64,000 bases of DNA, taken from contig CAOKRT010000004.1 of the NCBI GenBank assembly GCA_948471205.1, positions 62,001 through 126,000 of the forward strand. Direction: 5' to 3'. Under the pieces are notes generated by a model, which was not told the DNA's origin, made no database searches, and was given only the letters and a program-made list of their open reading frames with translations. The position numbers and the translations under genes were made by a program. How positions within the stretch are numbered: the stretch's first letter is position 1; the number at the start of each line of letters is the position of its first letter. This document shows positions 23,761-36,155 of the stretch, in pieces. This DNA is from an uncultured Oscillospiraceae bacterium (GTDB lineage: Bacteria > Bacillota > Clostridia > Oscillospirales > Acutalibacteraceae).

Positions 23761-25411
23761 TATTGAAAATATTGCCGTGATTGAAAAGGCACAGATAGAA
23801 TTTAATAACGGGCTGAATGTTTTAACAGGTGAAACCGGCGCAGGAAAATCCATTGTTGTTGATTCCATTAATGCCATACTGGGTGAGCGTACCTCACGTG
23901 AATTGGTTCGCCATGGGGCGGATTATGCCTTTGTTTCGGCATTGTTTGAGGATGTTTCGGATAATGTAGCCGAAAAACTTGAAAGTATGGGCTATTCGCC
24001 GGAGGAGGATGGAACACTGCTTCTTACCAGAAAAATAACAGAGGCAGGAAAATCCGTATGCAAAATAAACGGCGCATCTGCAACAGTATCTATTTTAAAG
24101 GAAATAGGGCAGATGCTTGTTAATATTCACGGTCAGCATGACAGTCAGTCGCTTTTAAATCCCGATTCGCATTTTCTTTTTATTGATATGCTTTCCGAGA
24201 ATAAAGAAATTTTTGCAGATTATAAAAACAGCTTTCATCAGCTTATTACAATCAGAAGAAGGCTGAAAGCTTTAACGGATGATGAAGAGGATAAGGACAG
24301 AGTGCTGGAACTTCTTGATTATCAGATTAAAGAACTGGAGTCGGCCGATATATCTGTTAATGAAAGAACTGAACTGCAAAAGAAGAAGGCAGTTATGGAC
24401 AGCAGGGAAGCTTTGCTCCGTGCATTAAACAGTTCTCTGTCCGCATTATCGGGAAATGATGAATTCAGCGGTGCGGCAACACTTGTGTCCTCTTGTATTA
24501 AGGAATTTTTATCTGTAAATGCATCGGCGGCTATTGAAAAAATCGTATCAAAATTAACAGACATCAGTGATGAAATCGAGTCTGTCAGGGATTTAATCAA
24601 CCATGAAATTTCCGCGCTTGATTTTAATGAGGCAGAGCGTGAAATGGTAGAGGATAGGCTGGATTGTCTTTATAAACTGAGTTTGAAATATGGCAACACA
24701 GAAGAAGAAATGCTGCATTTCCTTGAAAAGGCAAAGGAAAAACGCAATGCTGTTTTATATAATGATGATGAGCTGGAGCGCTTAACTGCCGAATATGATA
24801 AGCTTCTGGAAGAGGTTATGGAAAAAGCGGATCATCTTTCTGACCACAGAAAGAAAATTGCAGATGCATTTGAAAATAATGTAAAAGCCCAGCTTGCCTT
24901 TCTTGATATGCCCAAAATTCAGTTTAAAGTTAAATTTGAAAAGGGCAGCCTTACTTCAAACGGATATGACAAAATAGAGTTTTTAATTTCTACAAATCCG
25001 GGTGAGCCGGCAAAGCCGCTGGCAAAAATTGCATCGGGCGGCGAGCTTTCAAGAATCATGCTTGCAATTAAAAATGTTATAGTGCATAATGATACAATCG
25101 GTACATTGATTTTTGATGAAATAGACACCGGCGTATCAGGCAGAGCAAGCAGAAAAATAGGTCTGAAGCTTAAAGCGGTATCAAAGGGTACACAGGTTAT
25201 AACCGTAACACATTCTGCGCAGATTGCTTCTGCTGCGGATGAACATTTTCTGATTCAGAAAGATTTTGAAAACAATAAAACTTACACAAAGGTTTCTTCC
25301 CTTGATTTTGAGGGCAGAAAAAAAGAACTTGCCAGAATTATGGGCGGTCTTGATATTACGGATACACTTTTGAAAAGTGCAGAGGAAATGCTGTTGTCTG
25401 AATCGGAGTAA
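23744..25411 (+). CDS. recN: DNA repair protein RecN
   Basis: 555 residues, SMC-like ATPase acting in double-strand break repair. Walker A G-E-T-G-A-G-K-S has Lys35. I-H-G-Q-H-D-S-Q-S-L-L is the RecN-specific motif near residue 130. A long coiled coil runs through the centre, then the signature A-S-G-G-E-L-S-R-I-M-L-A and Walker B L-I-F-D-E-I-D-T-G-V-S-G. The start lies within the end of argR with GGAG upstream. In Bacillus spoIVB and spo0A follow recN; here they do not. Confidence 0.96.
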   Translation: MLKTLNIENIAVIEKAQIEFNNGLNVLTGETGAGKSIVVDSINAILGERTSRELVRHGADYAFVSALFEDVSDNVAEKLESMGYSPEEDGTLLLTRKITEAGKSVCKINGASATVSILKEIGQMLVNIHGQHDSQSLLNPDSHFLFIDMLSENKEIFADYKNSFHQLITIRRRLKALTDDEEDKDRVLELLDYQIKELESADISVNERTELQKKKAVMDSREALLRALNSSLSALSGNDEFSGAATLVSSCIKEFLSVNASAAIEKIVSKLTDISDEIESVRDLINHEISALDFNEAEREMVEDRLDCLYKLSLKYGNTEEEMLHFLEKAKEKRNAVLYNDDELERLTAEYDKLLEEVMEKADHLSDHRKKIADAFENNVKAQLAFLDMPKIQFKVKFEKGSLTSNGYDKIEFLISTNPGEPAKPLAKIASGGELSRIMLAIKNVIVHNDTIGTLIFDEIDTGVSGRASRKIGLKLKAVSKGTQVITVTHSAQIASAADEHFLIQKDFENNKTYTKVSSLDFEGRKKELARIMGGLDITDTLLKSAEEMLLSESE

Positions 25412-25500
25412 ATTATGGGATTTCATAAAGAACAGATGATAAAAAACGGAATGTGTTTTTAATTTTGCTTTTTAATACTTAGTTTTTGGAGGATATTTAA

Positions 25501-26721
25501 ATGGGAGTTTATGAAGAATTAAAACAAAGAGGACTTATTGCGCAGGTAACGGACGAGGAGCAGATAAGGGAACTTGTAAATAACGGAAAGGCTGTTTTTT
25601 ATATTGGTTTTGACCCAACCGCCGATTCGCTTCACGTTGGTCATTTTATGGCTCTTACGCTTATGAAAAGGCTTCAGGATGCGGGCAATAAGCCGATTGC
25701 ACTTATAGGCGGCGGCACCGGTATGATCGGTGACCCAAGCGGCAGAACCGATATGCGCCAGATGATGACAAAGGAAATGATAGAGCATAACTGTAACTGC
25801 TTCAAAAAACAAATGGAAAAATTTATTGATTTTTCCGATGATAAGGCACTTATGGTTAATAATGCAGACTGGCTGCTCGGTCTGAATTATATTGAAGTGC
25901 TTCGTGAGGTTGGAGCATGTTTTTCCGTGAACCGTATGCTTTCTTTTGAATGCTATAAGCAAAGAATGGAAAAAGGACTTTCCTTCCTTGAATTTAACTA
26001 TATGATTATGCAAAGCTACGATTTCTATGCTCTTTATCAGAAATACGGCTGTAATCTTCAGTTCGGCGGCGATGACCAGTGGTCCAATATGATTGGCGGT
26101 ATGGAACTGATAAGAAGAAAACTCGGCGGCGATGCCAATGCCATGACAATTACACTTCTTACAAATTCCGAAGGCAAGAAAATGGGAAAAACACAGAAAG
26201 GAGCAGTGTGGCTTGATCCTGAAAAAACTTCTCCTTATGAATTTTACCAGTACTGGCGCAATGTTGATGACAGCGATGTTATAAAATGTATGAAACTGCT
26301 TACATTTTTGCCGCTTGATGAAATTGCCGCTTATGAAAGGCTTGAGGGCGCAGAATTGAATAAAGCAAAAGAAGTGCTTGCTTATGAATTAACAAAACTG
26401 GTGCATAACAAGGAAGAAGCAGACAAGGCAGACGCTGCCGCAAAAGCTCTTTTTGCCGGTGGTACAGATAATACAAATATGCCTGCAACGGTTTTGGAAG
26501 AAAATGATTTTACCGACGGTACTGTTTCGGTGCTTGATATGATGATTAAGGCAAATATTATCAAATCAAAGGGAGAGGGCAGACGTCTTATCACACAGGG
26601 CGGCGTATCGCTTAATGATGAAAAGATAACCGATCCGTACGCTTCGCTTTCCAAAAATGATTTTGAACATGATGTTATAATTAAAAAAGGTAAAAAGGTA
26701 TTCCATAAGTTTACTGTATAA
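25501..26721 (+). CDS. tyrS: Tyrosyl-tRNA synthetase
   Basis: 406 residues, class I synthetase. The HIGH-like motif is H-V-G-H (His45-His48) and the KMSKS-like motif K-M-G-K-T (Lys227-Thr231). F-G-G-D-D-Q-W-S-N binds tyrosine and the acceptor end. A C-terminal S4 domain ([12 protein letters not shown]) binds tRNA. GGAGG precedes the ATG. The 89-bp upstream gap is too short for a T-box leader, unlike many Firmicutes tyrS genes. An intrinsic terminator follows. Confidence 0.97.
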   Translation: MGVYEELKQRGLIAQVTDEEQIRELVNNGKAVFYIGFDPTADSLHVGHFMALTLMKRLQDAGNKPIALIGGGTGMIGDPSGRTDMRQMMTKEMIEHNCNCFKKQMEKFIDFSDDKALMVNNADWLLGLNYIEVLREVGACFSVNRMLSFECYKQRMEKGLSFLEFNYMIMQSYDFYALYQKYGCNLQFGGDDQWSNMIGGMELIRRKLGGDANAMTITLLTNSEGKKMGKTQKGAVWLDPEKTSPYEFYQYWRNVDDSDVIKCMKLLTFLPLDEIAAYERLEGAELNKAKEVLAYELTKLVHNKEEADKADAAAKALFAGGTDNTNMPATVLEENDFTDGTVSVLDMMIKANIIKSKGEGRRLITQGGVSLNDEKITDPYASLSKNDFEHDVIIKKGKKVFHKFTV

Positions 26722-26727
26722 ATTGCT

Positions 26728-26763
26728 GACAGAGCCGGTTTTGACGGCTCTGTCTGTTTTTTA
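26728..26763 (+). terminator. Intrinsic terminator of tyrS
   Basis: GACAGAGCCG (26728-26737) pairs with CGGCTCTGTC (26745-26754) around a 7-nt loop, and a run of six T follows. Confidence 0.93.
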
Positions 26764-26764
26764 T

Positions 26765-26793
26765 TTGCAAACAGATAAACAGTAATGTATAAT
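26765..26793 (+). promoter_or_regulatory. Sigma-A type promoter of the GH31 gene
   Basis: TTGCAA (26765-26770) and TATAAT (26788-26793) are 17 bp apart, directly after the tyrS terminator. Confidence 0.75.
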
Positions 26794-26822
26794 AATGATA
26801 TCAGTATAAAGGGGGATAATTT

Positions 26823-29195
26823 ATGCTTAAACCTTCACTTGTTGCAAAAACAAATGCCAAAGCAAATGAAAATCAGATTTTTACAGGCGTTAGTTACAGA
26901 ATAACCGTATTGACCAACCGGCTTATAAGAGTTGAAGTTTCAAAAGAAAATCAATTTATTGATGATGCAAGCTATGCTGTTTGGAACAGAAAAGCAGATA
27001 AAATTGATTTTTCTGTTAAAGATGAAAAATCATATATTATCGTTGAAACCTCTGAAGTAAAATTCTTTATTAAAAAGAAAAACACAAAGCCTGCTTTTGT
27101 TGAAATTAAAGAAAACGGAAAGAGAATTAAATGCAATAATAAGAATAATCTTAAAGGTACATGCCGAACTCTTGACAATACCTTTGGAAAAACAAAGCTT
27201 GAAGACGGACTAATTAACGAAAACGGCGTTTATGTTTTTGATGACAGTAATTCCATTCTGATTGATGAAAAAGGAAAATTCAAGACAAGAGAGGGAAATA
27301 ATAAGGATTTATATATTTTTGCATATGAAAAGAATTACAGGGAAACCATAAAAGCGTTTTATAAAATAAGCGCACCTGTGCCGCTTATTCCCCGTTTTGC
27401 GCTTGGCGTTTGGTGGAGCAGATATCATGCTTACACGCAAAAGGAATATCTTGATTTAATGGCAAAATTCAAGGCTGAAAATATTCCTCTTACAGTTGCA
27501 ACGGTTGATATGGACTGGCACTGGGTTAATAAAAAAGACATTGAGGGAAAATTCGGTGTTAAATATAATGGATGCGGTTCATATGGTTGGACGGGCTATT
27601 CGTGGAATACCGATCTGTTTCCTGATTACAGAGAATTTCTTAAAAAGCTTAAAGAGGATAATCTTCATATAACGCTTAATCTTCATCCTGCCGACGGTGT
27701 TCATTCATATGAGGATATGTATGATGATATGGCAAAAGCAGTCGGAATTGACCCGAAAACAAAAGAAAAAGTGCAATTCCAATGCGCAAGCGATGATTTC
27801 TGGAATGCATATTTTGATATTCTTCATAAGCCGTATGAAAAAGACGGTGTTGATTTTTGGTGGATTGACTGGCAGCAAGGCAAAAAGAGCGATGTGAAAG
27901 GACTTGATCCGCTGAATTCCCTTAATCATTATCACTATCTTGATAATGCCGAAAACGGAGACATTCCGCTTATTCTTTCACGATACGGCGGAATCGGTTC
28001 CCACAGGTATCCGCTCGGCTTTTCGGGGGATACTGCAATTTCCTGGAAGGTGCTTGATTTTCAGCCGTACTTTACAGCCAATGCTGCGAATGCGGCATAT
28101 ACATGGTGGAGCCATGATATCGGCGGACACCATATGGGATACAGAGATGACGATTTGTATATGAGATGGCTTCAGTTCGGTGTATTTTCTCCGATTATGA
28201 GGCTTCATTCAACTGCTATTGAACTGCTTGGCAAAGAGCCTTGGAAATACCGTTCTGATGTTTATAAATGTGCCAAAGAGTGGCTTAATCTTCGCCATAG
28301 CCTGATACCGTACATATTCACTATGGATTACAGAAATCATAAAAACGGGATTGCACTGTGCGAACCCATGTATTATTCTTATCCCGAGCATCATAATGCT
28401 TACAGCTTTAAAAACCAGTATATGTTCGGTTCGGAATTGATGGTTTGTCCGATTACCTCAAAACAAAACAGGGAAATGAATTTCGGCGAGGTAAATGTTT
28501 GGCTTCCGGAGGGAAGATGGACAGATATTTTTACAGGACAAAGCTATTGCGGAGATAAAATTATTTCTTTGCACCGTGATACAGACAGTATTCCCGTGCT
28601 TGCAAAAGAGGGGGCAATAATTCCTCTTTCCAAGGACAGAGGAAATGATGCAGGCAATCCGAAAGAATTGGAATTATGGATTTATGCAGGAAACAACCGT
28701 TTTGTTTTATATGAGGATAACGGAAAAACAGATTTTGAAGAGCATAATGCGAAAACTGTTTTTTGTGTTTCTTTTGATGAAACAGCCGGAGAACTGCGTT
28801 TTACTGCCGAAAGTCCGCACGGAGATGTTTCTGTTATTCCCGCAAAGCGTAAACTCAGGCTTGTATTTAAAGATTTGAAGCCTGAAAATATGAAATGTGA
28901 CGAGTATTCTATTTCCGTTGAAAACGGTTGTGCAGTAATAGAACTTGCTGATTTTACACCGGAAAGCAGTGCTGATATTCTGCTGAAAGGCGCTGAAATA
29001 AAAAGAGTTGAAAGTGTGAAGGAACAGGTGATATATATATTGTCACGGTGGCAGAAAAATACTTTAAGCAAAAGCAGAGCATACACGCATTTTAAAAATG
29101 CATTCACGCGCGATGAGTTAAGGCATGCGCTTCATAAAACAAAGCTTCCGCACTGTGTTTCTTCAGCAATCAATGAAGTGCTTGAATTATTGTAA
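26823..29195 (+). CDS. Glycoside hydrolase family 31 (alpha-glucosidase type)
   Basis: 790 residues without a signal peptide, so intracellular. An N-terminal beta-sandwich (1-180) precedes a (beta/alpha)8 barrel starting P-L-I-P-R-F-A-L-G-V-W-W-S-R. The likely nucleophile is Asp349 in W-W-I-D-W-Q and the acid/base Asp403 in F-S-G-D-T. H-D-I-G-G-H is a family motif. C-terminal beta-domains (S-K-Q-N-R and after) are followed by an extra ~60-residue helical tail. GH31 enzymes cleave alpha-linked glucose or xylose from oligosaccharides; specificity cannot be read here. No sugar transporter or regulator is adjacent. The start has GGGGG at a suitable distance. Confidence 0.88.
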   Translation: MLKPSLVAKTNAKANENQIFTGVSYRITVLTNRLIRVEVSKENQFIDDASYAVWNRKADKIDFSVKDEKSYIIVETSEVKFFIKKKNTKPAFVEIKENGKRIKCNNKNNLKGTCRTLDNTFGKTKLEDGLINENGVYVFDDSNSILIDEKGKFKTREGNNKDLYIFAYEKNYRETIKAFYKISAPVPLIPRFALGVWWSRYHAYTQKEYLDLMAKFKAENIPLTVATVDMDWHWVNKKDIEGKFGVKYNGCGSYGWTGYSWNTDLFPDYREFLKKLKEDNLHITLNLHPADGVHSYEDMYDDMAKAVGIDPKTKEKVQFQCASDDFWNAYFDILHKPYEKDGVDFWWIDWQQGKKSDVKGLDPLNSLNHYHYLDNAENGDIPLILSRYGGIGSHRYPLGFSGDTAISWKVLDFQPYFTANAANAAYTWWSHDIGGHHMGYRDDDLYMRWLQFGVFSPIMRLHSTAIELLGKEPWKYRSDVYKCAKEWLNLRHSLIPYIFTMDYRNHKNGIALCEPMYYSYPEHHNAYSFKNQYMFGSELMVCPITSKQNREMNFGEVNVWLPEGRWTDIFTGQSYCGDKIISLHRDTDSIPVLAKEGAIIPLSKDRGNDAGNPKELELWIYAGNNRFVLYEDNGKTDFEEHNAKTVFCVSFDETAGELRFTAESPHGDVSVIPAKRKLRLVFKDLKPENMKCDEYSISVENGCAVIELADFTPESSADILLKGAEIKRVESVKEQVIYILSRWQKNTLSKSRAYTHFKNAFTRDELRHALHKTKLPHCVSSAINEVLELL

Positions 29196-29212
29196 AGGAT
29201 TGATAAAGCGAT

Positions 29213-29752
29213 ATGATTCATGTCAGTGAACCGTTTGAAAATAAACCGCTTGTTATGAAAACAGAACTGCAGAAAGCGGTTTATGATACTCTTGAATATC
29301 TTGAAATTCCTTTTATAAGGGTAGATAACGATGAAGCCATCACAATGCAGGACTGCACGGAAATCAGCAAAAAACTTAATGTAAGAATTGTAAAAACGCT
29401 TTTTCTCTGCAACAGGCAGAAAACAATGTTTTATCTTTTTGTAACAACCGAAGAAAAATCGTTTGTAACAAAGGATTTCAGCAAAGCGCTTGGCATTTCG
29501 CGTGTTTCCTTTGCCTCATCCGATATGCTGCTTGAAATGCTCGGCACCAAATCGGGTGCGGCAACAGTATTGAGCAGTGTGGCTGATACAGAGCAGAACG
29601 TAAACATTATTTTTGACAGCAATGCTTTGAACGAAGAATGGTATGGCTGTACTGACGGCACAACAACGGGTTATATGAAGATAAGAACCGAAGATTTAAT
29701 AAACAAATATCTTCCGTTTACCAACCATAGACCGACCGTTATTAAGGTTTAA
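29213..29752 (+). CDS. YbaK/ProX-type aminoacyl-tRNA editing domain protein
   Basis: 179 residues, a stand-alone editing domain. I-V-K-T-L-F-L supplies the conserved Lys of the YbaK/INS fold, and G-A-A-T-V-L-S and I-F-D-S-N-A-L match the G-x-V-x-P and D-x-x-L elements, partly altered. Such proteins (ProXp-ala, PrdX, YbaK) hydrolyse mischarged tRNA, mostly Ala-tRNAPro or Cys-tRNAPro. The gene follows the GH31 gene by 17 bp on the same transcript and ends at a terminator. Which mischarged tRNA it clears is not evident. Confidence 0.75.
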   Translation: MIHVSEPFENKPLVMKTELQKAVYDTLEYLEIPFIRVDNDEAITMQDCTEISKKLNVRIVKTLFLCNRQKTMFYLFVTTEEKSFVTKDFSKALGISRVSFASSDMLLEMLGTKSGAATVLSSVADTEQNVNIIFDSNALNEEWYGCTDGTTTGYMKIRTEDLINKYLPFTNHRPTVIKV

Positions 29753-29780
29753 TTTTACATCATTATTTTTCATTATAAAC

Positions 29781-29810
29781 AAAAGCATCTGATCAATATC
29801 AGATGCTTTT
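29781..29810 (+). terminator. Intrinsic terminator after the editing protein gene
   Basis: The 13-bp arms AAAAGCATCTGAT (29781-29793) and their perfect complement (29798-29810) enclose a 4-nt loop; the stem ends in TTTT. Confidence 0.93.
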
Positions 29811-29823
29811 ATTGTATATATAA

Positions 29824-32702
<2,879 letters not shown>

Positions 32703-32714
32703 GGAGTGTAGTTT

Positions 32715-34145
32715 ATGAATAATAATGTAAAAGCTTTTCTTGAAAGCCTTAAAGGAAAAAAGATTGCATTTGTGGGGATGGGCGTTGCAAATGTTCCCTG
32801 TGCAGAATGGCTTGCTTCACACGGAGCAGAAGTTTATGCCTGTGATAAAAGAGATGAGCAGTATATCGGTGCGGAAATCTGCCGTAAAATGAAAGCGCTT
32901 GGTATAACCTTTTCTTTGGGTGAAGGCTATCTTGATATTTTGCCTGAGATGGATTTGATTTTCCGCTCACACGGCATTCTGCCATTTCAGAATAAATGGA
33001 TTGGTGAATGCATTGAAAGAGGGCAGAAGGTTACAACGGAAATGGAAGTGTTTTTCAGCCTCTGTCCGGCAGAAATTATTGCTGTTACAGGTTCAAACGG
33101 TAAAACAACCACAACAACGCTTATTTCAAAAATGCTGGAAGAAGAGGGCAATAAAGTTTATCTTGGCGGAAATATAGGCAAAGCGCTTATGCCTGAACTG
33201 GAAAGCATCCGTGAAAAAGATATTGCGGTTGTTGAATTGTCTTCTTTTCAGCTTTTAACAATGGGTAATATGGTAAATAAACCGGATATTGCGGTGGTAA
33301 CAAATATAGAAAGCACCCATCTTGACCATCATTTAAGCCTGGATGAATATGTTGATGCGAAAAGAAATATACTGATTTACCAAAACAGCCGTGCAAAAAC
33401 GGTTTTGAATGCCGATTGTGATTATTCAATCGGCGGAAGAGTTTATCACGATATGCGTTTTGATGTGCGTGGTATTCTTCATCAGTTTTCCATCAGGCAT
33501 TCCGTAGAAAACGGTGCGTATATGAAAGAAAACGGTGATATTGTTTATAATGATAACGGAACGGAAACGTTCATAATGAATAAAAACAGTATCATCATTC
33601 CGGGTATGCATAATGTTGAAAATTACTGCACGGCAATTACGGCAGTGTGGGGTAAGGTTAAACCGCAAACAGTGCTGAAGGTTGCGGAAACGTTTGGAGG
33701 TGTGGAGCACAGAATTGAATTCGTGCGTGAATATGAGGGCGTAAAGTATTACAATGATTCCATTGCAACATCTCCTTCAAGAGTTATAAGCGGTTTAAAA
33801 GCATTCGGAAAGAAAATTATTATGATTTGCGGCGGTTCAGACAAGGGCAACGATATGCGTGAAATGGTGCCGTATATTCTGAAATATGTTAAGATGCTTG
33901 TTCTTAACGGTGATACGGCAGAGAAAATATATGACGCAGTTATAAATGATGAAAATTATGACGAAAGCAAAATTGTATTGCTTAAAACCGATACAATGGA
34001 AAATGCTCTGAAACTTGCAAAATCCGGTGCCGAAAGCGGCGATATAGTTTCCCTTTGTCCTGCCTGTCCGGCTTTTGACCAGTTTAAAACTTTTGAATAC
34101 AGAGGCAGAAAATTTAAAGAATTGGTAAATGGGTTTGATAAATGA
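32715..34145 (+). CDS. murD: UDP-N-acetylmuramoylalanine--D-glutamate ligase
   Basis: 476 residues. Adds D-Glu to UDP-MurNAc-L-Ala with ATP in peptidoglycan precursor synthesis. The N-terminal domain starts K-K-I-A-F-V-G-M-G-V-A-N; the ATP loop is V-T-G-S-N-G-K-T-T with Lys130. H-R-I-E-F-V-R and Y-N-D-S-I-A-T-S-P-S are MurD family motifs, and G-G-S-D-K-G-N is in the C-terminal domain. It is slightly longer than usual (~450) and sits outside any visible division/cell-wall cluster. Confidence 0.94.
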   Translation: MNNNVKAFLESLKGKKIAFVGMGVANVPCAEWLASHGAEVYACDKRDEQYIGAEICRKMKALGITFSLGEGYLDILPEMDLIFRSHGILPFQNKWIGECIERGQKVTTEMEVFFSLCPAEIIAVTGSNGKTTTTTLISKMLEEEGNKVYLGGNIGKALMPELESIREKDIAVVELSSFQLLTMGNMVNKPDIAVVTNIESTHLDHHLSLDEYVDAKRNILIYQNSRAKTVLNADCDYSIGGRVYHDMRFDVRGILHQFSIRHSVENGAYMKENGDIVYNDNGTETFIMNKNSIIIPGMHNVENYCTAITAVWGKVKPQTVLKVAETFGGVEHRIEFVREYEGVKYYNDSIATSPSRVISGLKAFGKKIIMICGGSDKGNDMREMVPYILKYVKMLVLNGDTAEKIYDAVINDENYDESKIVLLKTDTMENALKLAKSGAESGDIVSLCPACPAFDQFKTFEYRGRKFKELVNGFDK

Positions 34146-35161
34146 TGAACACAGAAGAACTTATTAAAACGCTTACATCTGTTTCTGCTGTAGGCGGAAA
34201 TGAAGGAGAAATGATTTCTGTTTTAAAAGAACTTCTTTCCGCTTACGGAAAAGTGGAAACAGATGCGGTAAATAATGTTATATGCACATTCGGCGAAGGA
34301 TATCATATTCTTCTTGATGCACATATGGATGAAATCGGCTTCACGGTTACCTCTGTTTCTGATGAAGGTTTTCTTAAAATCGCTCCCTGCGGCGGAATAG
34401 ATAAAAGAATGCTTTTAGGTGCAGAAGTTACTGTGTGCGGCAGTAAAAAAACAGACGGAATCATTTCAACGCTTCCTCCGCATCTTCAGAAATCGGCAGA
34501 TGAGAAAAAAGTGCCGGATATTTCTGAACTTGCGGTTGATATCGGAATGGACAAGGAAAGTGCAGATAAACTGGTTATGCCCGGCAGTGCGGTTATTTTT
34601 AAAAGGCAGTTTACCGAATTGCTTAATAATCAGATTTCTTCAAATTGCCTTGATGACAGAGCGGGTGCGGCGGCGATTCTTCTTGCTTTGGACAAGCTGA
34701 AGCAGCTTCCGGTAAAGATTACCGTGCTGTTCTCAACGCAGGAGGAACTGGGAACAAGGGGTGCAAAAACAGGCACTTACGGCAGAAATGCAGATGAGGC
34801 AATCGCAGTTGATGTATCCTTTGCCTATACGCCCGGCTGTAACAAAGAGGACTGCGGCAAAATCGGAAAAGGTGCCATGATTGGAATTTCTCCTGTTCTG
34901 GACAGAAATATATCCGATGCTTTGATAAAAACAGCCAAAAACAGCGGCATTAAATATCAGAAAGAGATTATGAACGGAAAAACGGGCACAAATGCCGATG
35001 TTATTTCAATATCCGAAAACGGCATAAAGTGCGGCTTGATTTCCATACCGCTTAAATATATGCACAGCCCGGTTGAAGTTGTGGATTTAAGCGATATTGA
35101 AAGCACTGCCGAATTGATTGCTGCATATGTAAAGGAAAGGGCAGGTGCTGATTATGCTTAA
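34142..35161 (+). CDS. M42 family aminopeptidase (first of two)
   Basis: 339 residues. A dinuclear-zinc aminopeptidase of the PepA/FrvX (M42) type: D-A-H-M-D-E-I-G carries the first metal His, C-L-D-D-R-A-G-A-A the bridging Asp, Q-E-E-L-G-T-R-G-A the catalytic Glu pair, and M-H-S-P-V-E the C-terminal His. It trims N-terminal residues from peptides in the cytoplasm. ATG overlaps the murD stop. The next gene is a distinct M42 member, overlapping by eight bases. Confidence 0.9.
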   Translation: MMNTEELIKTLTSVSAVGGNEGEMISVLKELLSAYGKVETDAVNNVICTFGEGYHILLDAHMDEIGFTVTSVSDEGFLKIAPCGGIDKRMLLGAEVTVCGSKKTDGIISTLPPHLQKSADEKKVPDISELAVDIGMDKESADKLVMPGSAVIFKRQFTELLNNQISSNCLDDRAGAAAILLALDKLKQLPVKITVLFSTQEELGTRGAKTGTYGRNADEAIAVDVSFAYTPGCNKEDCGKIGKGAMIGISPVLDRNISDALIKTAKNSGIKYQKEIMNGKTGTNADVISISENGIKCGLISIPLKYMHSPVEVVDLSDIESTAELIAAYVKERAGADYA

Positions 35162-36155
35162 AAAATTATGTTCTTTAAACGGAACATCGGGTGATGAGCA
35201 GGCGGTTCGTGATTTTATTATTCATGAAATAAAAGATTTCTGTGAATACCGCGTTGATGCGCTTGGTTCGGTTATTGCGTATAAAAAGGGCAAAAAACAG
35301 CCTTTAAAAAAGGTTATGTTTTCTGCGCATATGGATGAAGTTGGATTTATAATCACTTATATTACGGACGACGGTTATCTGAAATTTCATCCCGTGGGCG
35401 GAATAGACGCCAGAGTTGTTATAGACAGAGTAGTACGTGTGGGTAACAGAATCGGCGTTATCGGCGCAAAGGCGGTTCATCTGTTATCGGATGATGAAAA
35501 GAAAACAGCACCCGGTTTTTCGGATCTTTACATTGATATCGGCGCAGAAAACAGGGAAGACGCAGAAAAATATGTTTCTCTCGGTGACTTTGCATATTTT
35601 GAATCCGATTACTGCGAATTCGGAAACGGTTTTATAAAAGCCAAAGCGCTTGACGACAGAATCGGCTGTCTGCTTCTGATGGAACTTATAAAATCCGATT
35701 TGGAATATGACACGTATTTTTGTTTTAATGTTCAGGAAGAGGTAGGGCTCAGAGGCGCATTGTGCTCTTCCTATCAGGTTCAGAGTGATATTTCTATTGT
35801 GCTTGAAGCAACAACTGCTGCGGATTTATGCGGCGTTGCCGGCGGTGAACGCTGCTGTATTCTCGGTAACGGACCGGTTGTATCCTTTATGGACGGCAGA
35901 ACCGTTTATGATAAAGCGCTTTATAATCTTGCATTCACAACAGCAGAGGAAAACCATCTTAAAATTCAGACGAAAACGGCTGTTGCCGGCGGAAACGATG
36001 CAGGTGCTATACAGTCAAGCGGAAAAGGAAGCAGGGTTTTAGCCGTTTCTCTTCCGTGCCGCTACATTCATTCCGGTGCAAGCACCGTTAAAAAAAGTGA
36101 TATTGAAGAAACGAAGAAATTTTTAAAGGCGTATTTACGTAAAATATATGATTGA
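35154..36155 (+). CDS. M42 family aminopeptidase (second of two)
   Basis: 333 residues from the ATG at 35154, chosen because AGGTG lies six bases upstream; an in-frame GTG at 35145 is less likely. Motifs: S-A-H-M-D-E-V-G, A-L-D-D-R-I-G-C, V-Q-E-E-V-G-L-R-G-A and I-H-S-G-A. The tandem pair has clearly diverged, for example in the region between the metal motifs. It may therefore cover different peptide substrates or form mixed oligomers; that is inference. Confidence 0.9.
   Translation: MLKKLCSLNGTSGDEQAVRDFIIHEIKDFCEYRVDALGSVIAYKKGKKQPLKKVMFSAHMDEVGFIITYITDDGYLKFHPVGGIDARVVIDRVVRVGNRIGVIGAKAVHLLSDDEKKTAPGFSDLYIDIGAENREDAEKYVSLGDFAYFESDYCEFGNGFIKAKALDDRIGCLLLMELIKSDLEYDTYFCFNVQEEVGLRGALCSSYQVQSDISIVLEATTAADLCGVAGGERCCILGNGPVVSFMDGRTVYDKALYNLAFTTAEENHLKIQTKTAVAGGNDAGAIQSSGKGSRVLAVSLPCRYIHSGASTVKKSDIEETKKFLKAYLRKIYD

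Noticed and set aside
25415-25462. Micro-gene of 15 codons between recN and tyrS
   Set aside because: No ribosome binding site and no recognisable leader-peptide feature such as repeated Tyr codons.
25412-25500. T-box leader upstream of tyrS
   Set aside because: Only 89 bp are available, no AGGGTGG-type antiterminator core is visible, and there is no terminator before the start.
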